From: Pseudobdellovibrionaceae bacterium
GTDB taxonomy: Bacteria > Bdellovibrionota > Bdellovibrionia > Bdellovibrionales > JAMPXM01
NCBI GenBank assembly: GCA_022843085.1
Contig: JALHOI010000006.1
Coordinates: forward strand, 1-24,735
Direction of reading: 5' to 3'
DNA length: 24,735 nt
The notes under the pieces are model-generated. The model saw nothing but the letters and a program-made list of their open reading frames with translations. It searched no databases and was not told where the DNA came from. Position numbers and translations under genes: made by a program. Position 1 is the stretch's first letter. Every line of letters begins with the position of its first letter. Positions 14,522 to 21,857 of the stretch are shown here, piece after piece.

Positions 14522-14548
14522 CGAAGGCTTATCGGCACATAATGGTAC

Positions 14549-14574
14549 AAAACTGAGCCCAGATTAGGGCCCAG
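14549..14574 (-). terminator. Possible internal terminator/attenuator between cpaC and the ATPase gene
   Basis: On the minus strand CTGGGCCC (14574-14567), a 6-nt loop and GGGCTCAG (14560-14553) make an 8-bp stem with one G-T wobble, followed by TTTTG. It lies in the 70-nt gap after cpaC, the largest gap inside the operon. It may reduce read-through from pilus-channel genes into the motor genes; weak T run. Confidence 0.45.
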
Positions 14575-14591
14575 GTCGTTTCAAGACGCCT

Positions 14592-16175
14592 TTAGTCGCG
14601 AAGCTTGAATTTTGCTTTAATCTTCTCTGAACCCTGGCTGGCGCTGACTTTGATCACAGGGGTGACGAAGACAACGAACTGGCTTTGCTTACGCGTAAAC
14701 TGCTTTGACGCGTACAGCGAGATCAGAGGGTTTTCGACCGACTGGGGCAGCTTATTGTAGGCGGTGTTCGCAGAATTTAATATGAGTCCGCCGATCGCAG
14801 CACTTTGACCGCTGCGCACCGTGACCTTTGTATTGACGAGGCTTGTTGAAACGATGGGGCCGGCCGAACTCATGTCAACCAACTGCGACATGCCGAAGTT
14901 CATCGCCATTTCGATGGCGTCCGATCGCGGATTGTTAATCTTGGCGCCAATCTTAGCGTTGATGCCAATTTTGGATTTACTCGAACTCGCGTTATTCGTT
15001 TGTGGCGAAAAAACTGTGAACGGGATCTCGGTTTCGTTCGAAATCGTACCTTCGCTTCCGTCTGTCACGAGGATTGTCGTGCTTTCAAGAATACGCGCGT
15101 GCCCATGTTCTTTTGCCCAGTTCAATTTCGGCAGCAGGTTCGAGATCACCGCCGTGATCGAAGATACTATTCCACCAGTTGAACCTGAGCTGCTGCTGAG
15201 GCTGATTCCCGAGCCGTCGCTGATCTCGGGCGTAAACTGAAATCGAAAGCCTTTTGTATAGCTTTTCGATAGCTCAACGAAGTGAACCACGATCTGAATG
15301 ATCTTTGCAGGCTCTCGCGGGGGCGCATCGCGGACTCGAATTAAATCGAGCACGAATTCTTTTTTTACTTTGATGATCGTGCCTTCTTTTTCTCCGGCTT
15401 CTTTGATCATATCGGGCACGTACATTTGCGCGATTTGCAGAGCTCGCGCTTTTTCAAGCGCGTCCCCTACGGTACCCTCAAGAATGAATTTGTCGTTGAT
15501 GGGATTGACCGTGATCTCTGGATTATTGATGTGATTGACGATGAGCTGCGCGATTTTTCTTTGAGCAACCGGACTTAAGGTGACAAGGCTTGAAGCCTGC
15601 GTTTCGCCGTACTGAGCAATGACGGATAGAATTCGACTGAGGTCGCGCGGCAGAAGAACCTGGCCGTCGACGACGACTCGGTTGTTGATGATTTTGACGG
15701 TGATACCTTCGATATCGGCAAGCAGTGCCCGCATCTCGCGAACAACTTTTGTAAGATTGCTCTTTTTCACGTCGAGCGAAAAATCATACAGCCGATTGTT
15801 ATCACGATCATAAACTGTCAGCGTCGCAAAGCCCTCTTCAGTCGCCTGAAACAAAAGAATTCCACGGTCACTATCAAGAGATAGCTTTGCGACTTTCTTG
15901 TAATCTCCCTTGAACTTCGCGCCTGGGGGAAGAAAGGGAAGTTTCTCTTGATGTTCGATTCCGATGAACAGCCCGATGGTCTTTTGTCTCTTCGGGTCAA
16001 CGCGGTTCGGTTCGAGATCTTCTTTCGAAGGCTCATCGGCAGGTGACGGCTGCACGAGTGGCGGTGGAGTTGCCGTCTGTGAAAGCGCGAGGCGCGGAGC
16101 AAGCACCGACATGGCGAGCGTCGCAAGGACGACTGCGCAAAGCCTGTGACTCCGATTAAAAATTGCGACTTTCAT
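14592..16175 (-). CDS. cpaC: Outer-membrane secretin of the Tad pilus (CpaC/RcpA)
   Basis: A 527-aa secretin that would form the multimeric outer-membrane pore for the Flp pilus. A signal peptide (VVLATLAMSVLAPRLALSQ) is followed by a Pro-rich segment, then the pilus-secretin N-terminal domain (about 65-150). BON/N-domain repeats follow (VKIINNRVVVDGQVLLPRDL and NPINDKFILEGTVGDALEKA, about 155-265). The secretin domain spans about 305-515, with VRSGQSAAIGGLILNS and FVVFVTPVIKVS. The usual VPxLGDIPxLGxLF block is degenerate (KLPQSVENPLISLYASKQF), typical for the RcpA/CpaC branch only in part. The start is at ATG 16173-16175 with GGGGGG upstream. It follows cpaB by 33 nt. A TPR pilotin-like partner may be the protein encoded at 22548-23669. 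Confidence 0.93.
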   Translation of the reverse strand: MKVAIFNRSHRLCAVVLATLAMSVLAPRLALSQTATPPPLVQPSPADEPSKEDLEPNRVDPKRQKTIGLFIGIEHQEKLPFLPPGAKFKGDYKKVAKLSLDSDRGILLFQATEEGFATLTVYDRDNNRLYDFSLDVKKSNLTKVVREMRALLADIEGITVKIINNRVVVDGQVLLPRDLSRILSVIAQYGETQASSLVTLSPVAQRKIAQLIVNHINNPEITVNPINDKFILEGTVGDALEKARALQIAQMYVPDMIKEAGEKEGTIIKVKKEFVLDLIRVRDAPPREPAKIIQIVVHFVELSKSYTKGFRFQFTPEISDGSGISLSSSSGSTGGIVSSITAVISNLLPKLNWAKEHGHARILESTTILVTDGSEGTISNETEIPFTVFSPQTNNASSSKSKIGINAKIGAKINNPRSDAIEMAMNFGMSQLVDMSSAGPIVSTSLVNTKVTVRSGQSAAIGGLILNSANTAYNKLPQSVENPLISLYASKQFTRKQSQFVVFVTPVIKVSASQGSEKIKAKFKLRD

Positions 16176-16208
16176 TGAACCCCCCGGTCCTCGAACTCGA
16201 ACAAAAAA

Positions 16209-17135
16209 CTAAAGTGCTTTAAAACCTGCCTTCGGCTGTGGAAGCGAGATCGGCCCCTTCGGCTGTTGCATAGGCATCGGTTGACGATTTGCCGCCGCGC
16301 TGTTTGGCAGCGGTTGAGCCATTCCGGCGGCGCCCTCGCCCGCAGGTGTGCGAACTAAAACTGGCTTCTGCAAAATATCTTCGACGATAGTTGTACGAAT
16401 TGGAGCTTGAAGCCGGTCGTTAGGATGACGAAGTGTCGTAAAGATACTTCCCGGTGCCGTTGAGAGAATGTAGACCAGCTGTTGAATTTCTTCAGGCTTA
16501 CCCTCTACGGTGATATTCGTGAAAGTCGAAGATGCGCTAAGGTTGATACGGTTGATGGTTTTACCATTCGCATCGAGTTCGAACCTTCGTGGGATCTTGT
16601 TCATCACGTTCAAGCCGGTCGCTAAAATTACGACGTCTTGAAGAATCGTGCGAACTTCGCGTCGTTGGTCTCCACCTTTTCCGTAATCGATGGCCGCGAC
16701 GATATCGATGCGGTCGCCGGGCCGCAGGAGCTTCGAAACCCCACGCATATCATCGACCGGAATCGTGACCGCACGTTTCCCCGGTGAAACTTCCATCGAC
16801 AACCCTGTGTCTGGGCCCGGTAAGAGAAGCTTCGTTTGCAGAAGTTGTTCACCTTTTTTGATGGGCACGGCCGCGACTTGCCCGACGGCGCCTTCAGCAT
16901 CGGTCACAGCCTCGGGCTGAATAAAATCTTGAGGTTGGTCGATCACCTCAAGTTTTGACTCGTCGATTGTCTCCATTTCGGCAATGTCGGCTGCGGCGAT
17001 AACGACTCGCTTCGTTGTGCCGTACTTTTTGGCGAGCTCGGTTTTTTGTGTTTCTGACCAGCTATAAAGCATGAAGATCGCAAACATTGCGACGCCGATT
17101 GAAATCCAAAGTGTGCGTGTCTCGTTGCCACCCAT
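16209..17135 (-). CDS. cpaB: Tad pilus assembly protein CpaB/RcpC
   Basis: A 308-aa periplasmic protein anchored by one N-terminal helix (about residues 8-25, TLWISIGVAMFAIFMLYSW). It contains the SAF-type domain (VVIAAADIAEMETIDESKLE onward) and the RcpC/CpaB core (GKRAVTIPVDDMRGVSKLLR, then PGDRIDIVAAIDYG). The C-terminal ~50 residues are Pro/Gln/Ala-rich and probably disordered (PMPMQQPKGPISLPQPKAGF). CpaB stabilises or gates the secretin and may bind peptidoglycan. The ATG is preceded by AAGGA; the upstream TadE-like gene ends 12 nt before it. Function is assigned from family and position directly before cpaC. Confidence 0.92.
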   Translation of the reverse strand: MGGNETRTLWISIGVAMFAIFMLYSWSETQKTELAKKYGTTKRVVIAAADIAEMETIDESKLEVIDQPQDFIQPEAVTDAEGAVGQVAAVPIKKGEQLLQTKLLLPGPDTGLSMEVSPGKRAVTIPVDDMRGVSKLLRPGDRIDIVAAIDYGKGGDQRREVRTILQDVVILATGLNVMNKIPRRFELDANGKTINRINLSASSTFTNITVEGKPEEIQQLVYILSTAPGSIFTTLRHPNDRLQAPIRTTIVEDILQKPVLVRTPAGEGAAGMAQPLPNSAAANRQPMPMQQPKGPISLPQPKAGFKAL

Positions 17136-17147
17136 ATTATTCCTTCA

Positions 17148-17645
17148 TCAATTCCCGCCACACGTGGCGTTGAGGCAAATTCCATATTGCGTCATGACCC
17201 AGGCCGGACTTACTCCGACCTGTGTTTGAAGTTGTTCACCGACATCGGTATAAATTCTTTCATTGTGAACCGAGGCTGTCGTTCGCGAAACATCGCCAGG
17301 AATATTTCCCAGTCCGATTCGGAGCGGTCGTTCGGTCGCACGAAAATCTTCGGCATTTGAAGTTGGATTCTCTTGTTTGATGCCGTGAACGCGGTTGCCT
17401 TTGCGCAGAAAGTGCAGCGCTTCATAGCCTTCACCAGGCCGAATGTTATCTCGAAAGTATGTGACGTTCGAACGACCGCGAAACGTTTCGAAAGCGTAAG
17501 TGCGTGCTGCGATCGAATTCAAAATACCCGTATGGATAATGCCAAACGACCCAAACGAGTAAGCGAGCAAAATCACAAAGATCACAAGCAGCGGAATCGT
17601 TTCCACCGTTGCAAGGCCTCGTTGATTTTGTAAATGCCGTTTCAT
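17148..17645 (-). CDS. TadE-like minor pilin/pseudopilin (165 aa)
   Basis: An inner-membrane protein with a class-III-type prepilin leader: MKRHLQNQRG then LATVETIPLLVIFVILLAYS, so the TadV site is G10/L11 with the conserved acid E15 at +5 and a hydrophobic helix after it. The remaining ~125 residues are periplasmic and contain two cysteines near the C-terminus (GICLNATCGGN) that could form a disulfide. The start at ATG 17645 lies 2 nt after the stop of the previous gene; an in-frame GTG at 17654 overlaps it and would add three residues. TadE-type proteins are needed for Flp pilus assembly, possibly as initiating or tip complex. Confidence 0.82.
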   Translation of the reverse strand: MKRHLQNQRGLATVETIPLLVIFVILLAYSFGSFGIIHTGILNSIAARTYAFETFRGRSNVTYFRDNIRPGEGYEALHFLRKGNRVHGIKQENPTSNAEDFRATERPLRIGLGNIPGDVSRTTASVHNERIYTDVGEQLQTQVGVSPAWVMTQYGICLNATCGGN

Positions 17646-17647
17646 AT

Positions 17648-18265
17648 TTAGCACCCGTTGTCCGTGATCAACACTGGAAGTGGGTTACGTGCGCCGGCAT
17701 AAGACGAGTGTAAGTTTTGTATCGCTGTCCAGCGGGCGCGATTGAAGCTTTCGCGACATTCTTCGGTTGTCACCTCACGGCCCAAGAATGTTTGAACATT
17801 CGCAAAACCGGTTTCGGGATTCGTTTTTGAACTGCCAAGAAGCGGAATGGTGATGTCGAGAATTCGAGCCTCGATTCGAATACGCGCACCGTAGAAAGTC
17901 GAGTTGTCGTCGTTTGGATCAACGTTGTACTCGGTGTTGAAACCTGCGACGGGGTCACCATAGTCGGGTTGAACGGGTAGTCGAAACCAACCGCGGCCAA
18001 AAATAGCGCGAAAAATAGGGCGTTCGCGAAGTTCGTTGTATTTTCTGTTTCCGAGCTGAACTTGAAGAGAACGAGTCTCTTGCGCGCCAAGTGCTGCGCG
18101 AGCAACAGAAAAAGAAATGTACTGGGTCACTTCGACAAGCGAAAGCGTCAAGGTCAGGGCAAAGAAGACCATGGTGAAGCTCATGCCAAGCATCATCGCG
18201 AATATGAAATCGAGAGTTAAAATACCGCGTTGGTTTTTGACGACGCGAACGGGATTGGCGATCAT
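17648..18265 (-). CDS. TadE/TadF-like minor pilin (205 aa)
   Basis: A second pilin-like protein: MIANPVRVVKNQRG then ILTLDFIFAMMLGMSFTMVF. The predicted TadV site is G14/I15, with an aspartate (D19) rather than glutamate at +5, and a long hydrophobic segment to about residue 45. The periplasmic part (about 160 aa) is mixed alpha/beta with many aromatic and charged residues and ends DNGC. Two further cysteine-containing regions (EECRESF and the terminal C) could form a disulfide. Its ATG overlaps the stop of the preceding gene (ATGA). Probably works with the neighbouring TadE-like protein in a minor-pilin complex. Confidence 0.82.
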   Translation of the reverse strand: MIANPVRVVKNQRGILTLDFIFAMMLGMSFTMVFFALTLTLSLVEVTQYISFSVARAALGAQETRSLQVQLGNRKYNELRERPIFRAIFGRGWFRLPVQPDYGDPVAGFNTEYNVDPNDDNSTFYGARIRIEARILDITIPLLGSSKTNPETGFANVQTFLGREVTTEECRESFNRARWTAIQNLHSSYAGARNPLPVLITDNGC

Positions 18266-18579
18266 GTCGAATCACCCTTCTTCGACTGGTGTCGAATGAG
18301 GTGATTCGGGTGTAGCGGTTTTGAAATTTGATATCGTACCCAAACGCCGTCTTCGATCATGCCGCGAATTGGGGCCCAAGGACCTTCGACCACGTTGCGC
18401 ATCAGACCTTCAGACTTCGCGAGGCTCGAAATCTTGACCGCCACAATCGTGACAATGATCACGAGTAGAACAGCTTCCATCGAGGCTTGGCCTCGTTGAT
18501 TAATCGAGGCTTGGCCTCGTTGATTAATCGAGGCTTGGCCTCGTTGATTAATCGAGGCTTGGCCTCGTTCGGTTTTCAT
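18262..18579 (-). CDS. Minor pilin-like protein with a multiplied prepilin cleavage motif (105 aa)
   Basis: The protein begins MKTERGQASI and then repeats NQRGQASI, so the motif RGQAS occurs four times (Gly at 6, 14, 22 and 30). Only the last is followed by a proper pilin core: G30/QASMEAVLLVIIVTIVAV, with E35 at +5 and a hydrophobic helix to about residue 50. The rest is a short periplasmic domain of about 55 residues ending KKGDST. The first three copies have Asn at +5 and polar residues beyond, so should not be processed. The ATG overlaps the tadV stop (ATGA), and its own stop overlaps the next gene in the same way. A longer in-frame ORF upstream is only the tadV gene in another frame. Confidence 0.8.
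   Translation of the reverse strand: MKTERGQASINQRGQASINQRGQASINQRGQASMEAVLLVIIVTIVAVKISSLAKSEGLMRNVVEGPWAPIRGMIEDGVWVRYQISKPLHPNHLIRHQSKKGDST
18481..18567 (-). repeat. 24-bp tandem repeat, about 3.6 copies, in the minor pilin leader
   Basis: Units at 18481-18504, 18505-18528 and 18529-18552 are identical, with a partial fourth to 18567. Each unit starts (plus strand) with the palindrome CGAGGC-TTG-GCCTCG followed by TTGATTAAT, encoding eight residues in frame on the minus strand. The identical copies indicate recent expansion. Confidence 0.97.
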
Positions 18580-19112
18580 CTGAACGCCCCCGTCGCGACG
18601 AGGTGACTGAGCCAGCCAAGAAGTAATGGAGCGGTGAAGGGAATGCGGTGCAGCTGCATGTTCCCCTTCGAACGAGTGATCGCAAGTGTTGTCAGGTTCT
18701 CTTTGAGCCCACGAAGTTCGCCGCGAACGATGATCTGGATGACGCCGAAGACGGCTCCCCAAACGAGGCCGTAGACGCCTGTCCAAAGAACCGCGTGCCA
18801 GCCGACAAGAATTCCAAATGCCGCCATGAGTTTCATATCGCCGGCACCAATGACACCGGCAAGCACAAGCGGGAGAAAGAAAACAAGGCCCGCTCCAAAA
18901 CCGAGTGTGGCTGAAATAATCTCTGAACTAAGATTTGATCCGCTGCCCAAGGCGATGGAGGTTAAAAGAGCAATCGCACACGAAATCAAAAACGACCGAT
19001 TCGAGAATTTGCGACTTCGCAAATCCTCGATCACCGCCCAGATTAAAATGCCCGTCGCAACTGCGACTTTCACTGCAAACACTCCGTTTGCAGCGATAAA
19101 CTCACTCAACAC
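18576..19112 (-). CDS. tadV: Tad prepilin peptidase TadV/CpaA
   Basis: A 178-aa polytopic inner-membrane aspartyl protease of the A24A family that cleaves the leader from Flp and the TadE-like proteins. The two catalytic aspartates are D30 (AVIEDLRSRKFSN) and D92 in GAGDMKL. It lacks the N-terminal methylation domain of PilD, which is normal for TadV. About six hydrophobic helices are visible (for example KVAVATGILIWAV and LGFGAGLVFFLPLVLAGV). The start is a GTG whose G is shared with the stop TAG of the preceding gene (TAGTG), and its own stop overlaps the minor pilin ATG; both suggest tight coupling. Confidence 0.93.
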   Translation of the reverse strand: MLSEFIAANGVFAVKVAVATGILIWAVIEDLRSRKFSNRSFLISCAIALLTSIALGSGSNLSSEIISATLGFGAGLVFFLPLVLAGVIGAGDMKLMAAFGILVGWHAVLWTGVYGLVWGAVFGVIQIIVRGELRGLKENLTTLAITRSKGNMQLHRIPFTAPLLLGWLSHLVATGAFR

Positions 19113-19330
19113 TAAAAGTCACCTGTTGGAGCACGCCCTTCAGGCGCGACCCATCTGTTGGCTTGTCCATCCCAAAGAAATCCACGGCCCGTCGTCACGT
19201 GTTTTTCAATACGCGCGCCGAGGCGTGGGCCCGAATCTTTGAAAACTTGTACGGGCCCGTTTTCTCCGAAGAAAGCTCCGCCCAATATGAAAGCGAACAT
19301 CCCCAAGAGAAGAGTGACTTCTAAAGTCAT
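19112..19330 (-). CDS. Small membrane-anchored protein between flp and tadV
   Basis: A 72-aa protein with one N-terminal helix (LEVTLLLGMFAFILGGAFF) and a ~48-residue polar, probably periplasmic tail rich in Gly and Arg (GPRLGARIEKHVTTGRG, then FLWDGQANRWVAPEGR). No prepilin motif is visible: no G-xxxx-E before the helix, though E4 sits at its start. The ATG has a strong TAGGAGG upstream. Position in the operon points to a pilus accessory role, but no family is recognised. Confidence 0.72.
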   Translation of the reverse strand: MTLEVTLLLGMFAFILGGAFFGENGPVQVFKDSGPRLGARIEKHVTTGRGFLWDGQANRWVAPEGRAPTGDF

Positions 19331-19359
19331 ACGCGCCTCCTAACTTAAATCGATTTCGA

Positions 19360-19554
19360 CTACGACGTAGCTGTCGCGTCGAAGTTGCCGAGACCTTGAC
19401 CGAGGTTCGTCATACGTTCAGTTACGAATCTCGTAATTTGAGTTTTGAAAATGAACGCGACCGTTACGACCGCGACGAGAATCAAAATGTACTCGGTTGC
19501 GCCTTGTGCTGATTCGTCGTTCCAGATCGCCGCTGCTTTTGCTTTGAGAGACAT
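19360..19554 (-). CDS. flp: Flp-type major pilin
   Basis: A 64-aa Flp prepilin. The sequence MSLKAKAAAIWNDES leads into AQGATEYILILVAVVTVAFI, which has the Flp hallmark E-Y pair (E21, Y22) and a single hydrophobic helix, then a short hydrophilic tail. Aligning E21 as +5 puts the TadV cut between A16 and Q17, so the -1 residue would be Ala rather than the Gly found in the other pilin-like proteins here; cutting after G18 would put E at +3. It is the first gene of the ~10-kb operon and has the strongest ribosome-binding site (AAGGAGGGGG), as suits a highly expressed pilin. It forms the pilus fibre. Confidence 0.92.
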   Translation of the reverse strand: MSLKAKAAAIWNDESAQGATEYILILVAVVTVAFIFKTQITRFVTERMTNLGQGLGNFDATATS

Positions 19555-19792
19555 AGATCCCCCTCCTTATATTTTGTTTCAACCTATCGGTCTTGCTTCG
19601 AGACGAGTTGAGACTTCAAAGCGAAGTGTCGCGGTCTCTAGACCTAAGCCCGAGGTTTGATGTTCCCCTTCCATATTCTCAATTCGGAGCGGTGTTCGCA
19701 CAAGAGGTCGACCGCAGATGTTTTTTCGAGACGAACCAGAGCGAATCCAGCGGTAATATTGACTTTTTCTTGTCTCAATCTGAAACAGAGTC
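19555..19792. promoter_or_regulatory. Divergent regulatory region upstream of the flp/tad operon
   Basis: This 238-bp spacer should contain the main promoter of the pilus operon and that of the gene at 19793. On the minus strand, CCGATAGG at 19590-19583 resembles the sigma28 -10 element (GCCGATAA), with TCAA about 16 nt upstream in place of TAAA; this is weak. A short inverted repeat GGTCT-CT-AGACC is at 19633-19644. On the plus strand TTGACT (19759-19764) lacks a good -10 partner. Confidence 0.4.
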
Positions 19793-20323
19793 ATGACCAA
19801 TTTTCCGAACGGGCAGCTCCTGATACGTGAATTCAAAACTCTGACTGAGGCTCATCAGACTGCAAGTTCGCTTGCCGAAAAATCGAACGAGCAAGGTCTC
19901 GACGTTCGTCTGATCGAAGTTTCGATGACAGCCGGTGGGGCTTGGGTGTGCGCGTGGCGGCCAAGCGAACCACCGGCCGCGAGTCGCCTGGTCGGCGAAG
20001 GTTTAGGTTTTGGAATTGTCGATGTGAACGAGGCTCTCATGAATGCGCTGCTGTCGATCACCGCTCGACCGGATGACGAAATCGAAGAGATTCTGATTCT
20101 TGAATCGCCTTCGATTCTTGAAGTTCTTCGTTCTGCCCGAATCTATCTCAACGCGGGCGCGACGGTTCACGAAGTTCGAGTAAAACGCGCTGGGCCGAGC
20201 CGCGGAGCCTACGCATTTCTTTCGAGCAAAAATATCAACTTGCTGACTGATGCCGTCAGTTTTTCGCCTCTAAAGGCTGTTCCGATCAAACTTATCGGCG
20301 ATTACCGACGTTTTTTTGTTTAA
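19793..20323 (+). CDS. Cytoplasmic protein of unknown function, possibly an internal duplication
   Basis: A 176-aa soluble protein with no signal peptide or membrane helix. Two segments have a similar helix-strand-strand pattern: residues ~12-58 (helix LTEAHQTASSLAEKS, strands VRLIEVSM and GAWVCAWRP) and ~100-150 (helix SILEVLRSARIYLNAG, strands VHEVRVKRAG and GAYAFLSSK). This pattern loosely recalls alpha/beta domains such as bacterial microcompartment shell folds, but I cannot support that by a signature. It is divergent from flp and could be linked to pilus control by position only. Its TAA overlaps the convergent gene's stop in the shared palindrome TTAA. Confidence 0.7.
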   Translation: MTNFPNGQLLIREFKTLTEAHQTASSLAEKSNEQGLDVRLIEVSMTAGGAWVCAWRPSEPPAASRLVGEGLGFGIVDVNEALMNALLSITARPDDEIEEILILESPSILEVLRSARIYLNAGATVHEVRVKRAGPSRGAYAFLSSKNINLLTDAVSFSPLKAVPIKLIGDYRRFFV

Positions 20324-21204
20324 GGCAGCCTTGGTTTGATCCAGAGTCGTAATTGTTTATCGATCGATGACCAGTTTATCCATACGACGTAGATCGCAAG
20401 AAAGCTGATAAAGTTAACGTACATCGCGAAAAAGAAACCGACTTGCATCGTCATCATTAATGGAACAATGAATTTTACTGAGGGCCGGTAAAAGTAAGCC
20501 ACTGGAACTAAAAGTTCAAACACGATTGTTGATCCTGCGATCCAGTGCAACAGCGCCTCGTGCTGGTAGAGCCAGAGACCAAATTTAAGTTCGGTTGCAA
20601 GTCTGTGCGCATCTGGAAATATCTGAGCCGCACGAAAGAGATAATTTTGAAGGGTGTTAGATGTGACCCACTCAACGCCACCGAAACGTAACTTTGCAAT
20701 CGCAGAGATAAAAAAGACCAGACAAAATACAACCTGCATCGTTCGAACGGGCGCGACATAGATTCGAGAGTCGCAAGGCTGCGTCTTACGAAAAAAATGT
20801 CGATCCAAGCTGAACGAATCAGATGCAAATGAAAACGCGAGCGGAAGCCCTGCGAGAATGACTGGAAGATAAGTGTGAGTATTCACGCCGAAGGAACTTG
20901 CGTAGTTGGTTACAAAAAAGCCGGCAAGAAAATTGAAAGGCGCAACTATTCGATAAAAAAGTCCGAGCGCGCAGACTGGAATCGAAACAACCCAAAAAGT
21001 GTTTATTGTGCGAAAAGCTTCTGAGCTTACTGGGGGAGTATCAAAAAAAGCCAGAACTCCAACGGGTTTCCAAAATTCCTCGGGAGCTAGTCCCCAAGCT
21101 TGAAAGTACCCTGCAGGCGCAAGAAAGAAAAAGACCATCGTAAAGTACAGAAACCGAACAACACCAAGATTCAGCGCGGCACTTTCATTCGAATCGAACT
21201 TCAC
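20320..21204 (-). CDS. HTTM-type polytopic membrane protein (gamma-carboxylase-like fold)
   Basis: A 294-aa integral membrane protein with about seven hydrophobic helices, including VRFLYFTMVFFFLAPAGYF, VVFCLVFFISAIAKL and FIVPLMMTMQVGFFFAMYV. The segment SAIAKLRFGGVEWVTSNTLQ matches the pattern seen in HTTM/vitamin-K-dependent gamma-carboxylase-related bacterial proteins (helix, Lys-Leu, Gly, Trp, then a helix). Such proteins commonly pair with a small protein containing WYPFSNYPMY, which is exactly the upstream gene. Substrate and reaction are unknown in bacteria. The ATG overlaps the upstream stop by 4 nt. It is probably unrelated to the pilus apart from location. Confidence 0.75.
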   Translation of the reverse strand: MKFDSNESAALNLGVVRFLYFTMVFFFLAPAGYFQAWGLAPEEFWKPVGVLAFFDTPPVSSEAFRTINTFWVVSIPVCALGLFYRIVAPFNFLAGFFVTNYASSFGVNTHTYLPVILAGLPLAFSFASDSFSLDRHFFRKTQPCDSRIYVAPVRTMQVVFCLVFFISAIAKLRFGGVEWVTSNTLQNYLFRAAQIFPDAHRLATELKFGLWLYQHEALLHWIAGSTIVFELLVPVAYFYRPSVKFIVPLMMTMQVGFFFAMYVNFISFLAIYVVWINWSSIDKQLRLWIKPRLP

Positions 21205-21692
21205 AACTTTACCTCAAGTCGCAATGTTTCGTTCGGATGTTTAAGAGCTTCGAATTTTTTTTCTTCACGAATTGAACGCTCGACAAGCTGTGACCAGGAG
21301 GTCTCGTCGCGGTAGAGACGAAGTGCGATAGCAGGTGCTGCCGGCTCGCGTTTTTGCAGCTGCAAGTTTCGGTTGTACCACTTAAGCGCTGCGCGCATCT
21401 TCTTTTCAATCTTTGCATCGTCGTTTGGTGACAGTAGTGCTTCAGCGAAGGCGACTTGCCAAAACGGCCAAAGCACTGGGCGTACTTGCAGGGGAGTTTC
21501 AGTACCGTCGGCATCGACCAGCCGAATGTAGTGTGACACGTAAGGAACCGGCGGAAAAACGCTTGCGTACATTGGGTAATTTGAGAACGGGTACCAGCGA
21601 TCGCGTCCGGCAAGTGTTGCGACGGTCGAACCAAGCAAGATCACTACTAAGATAAATTTTTGTACTCGCAGCTGCGGATGCTTCTGGTTCAC
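21201..21692 (-). CDS. Membrane-anchored partner of the HTTM protein
   Basis: A 163-aa protein with an N-terminal anchor (FILVVILLGSTVATLAG) and then the conserved RDRWYPFSNYPMYAS motif typical of proteins encoded beside HTTM genes. The rest (about 120 aa) is predicted periplasmic: a strand-rich part (SHYIRLVDADGTETPLQVR) followed by helices. The start is GTG at 21690-21692. Its stop overlaps the ATG of the HTTM gene, so the two form a coupled pair. Function unknown. Confidence 0.75.
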   Translation of the reverse strand: MNQKHPQLRVQKFILVVILLGSTVATLAGRDRWYPFSNYPMYASVFPPVPYVSHYIRLVDADGTETPLQVRPVLWPFWQVAFAEALLSPNDDAKIEKKMRAALKWYNRNLQLQKREPAAPAIALRLYRDETSWSQLVERSIREEKKFEALKHPNETLRLEVKL

Positions 21693-21812
21693 GCTTCGAC
21701 GTTAGCGAAGAACGACCCGTCGTTCTAGGGAAAGATATCAAAATGAGACCGGTCCTATGCCGATGTGTCGAAAAGCTGGTCGAGCGTCGTGATTCTAACG
21801 GTGAGTTTAGCC

Positions 21813-21835
21813 TAGGCCGGTACTCTGTCGGCCTA
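21813..21835. repeat. 7-bp inverted repeat in the divergent intergenic region
   Basis: TAGGCCG (21813-21819), 9-nt spacer, CGGCCTA (21829-21835). It lies 23 nt before the start of the + gene and in the 165-bp spacer between divergent genes, so it could be an operator or an mRNA leader hairpin. Confidence 0.5.
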
Positions 21836-21857
21836 ATTTGTGGAACACTAAGATGTT

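Noticed and set aside
14529..14536. Exact sigma28 -10 sequence GCCGATAA on the minus strand before the cpaE-cpaF gene
   Set aside because: No TAAA at 15 nt upstream and it ends 8 nt before the start codon, so transcription would begin inside the gene.
18580..18786. N-terminal 69-residue extension of the repeat-containing minor pilin
   Set aside because: Arg/His/Ser-rich out-of-frame translation of tadV; the ATG at 18579 overlapping the tadV stop explains the gene.
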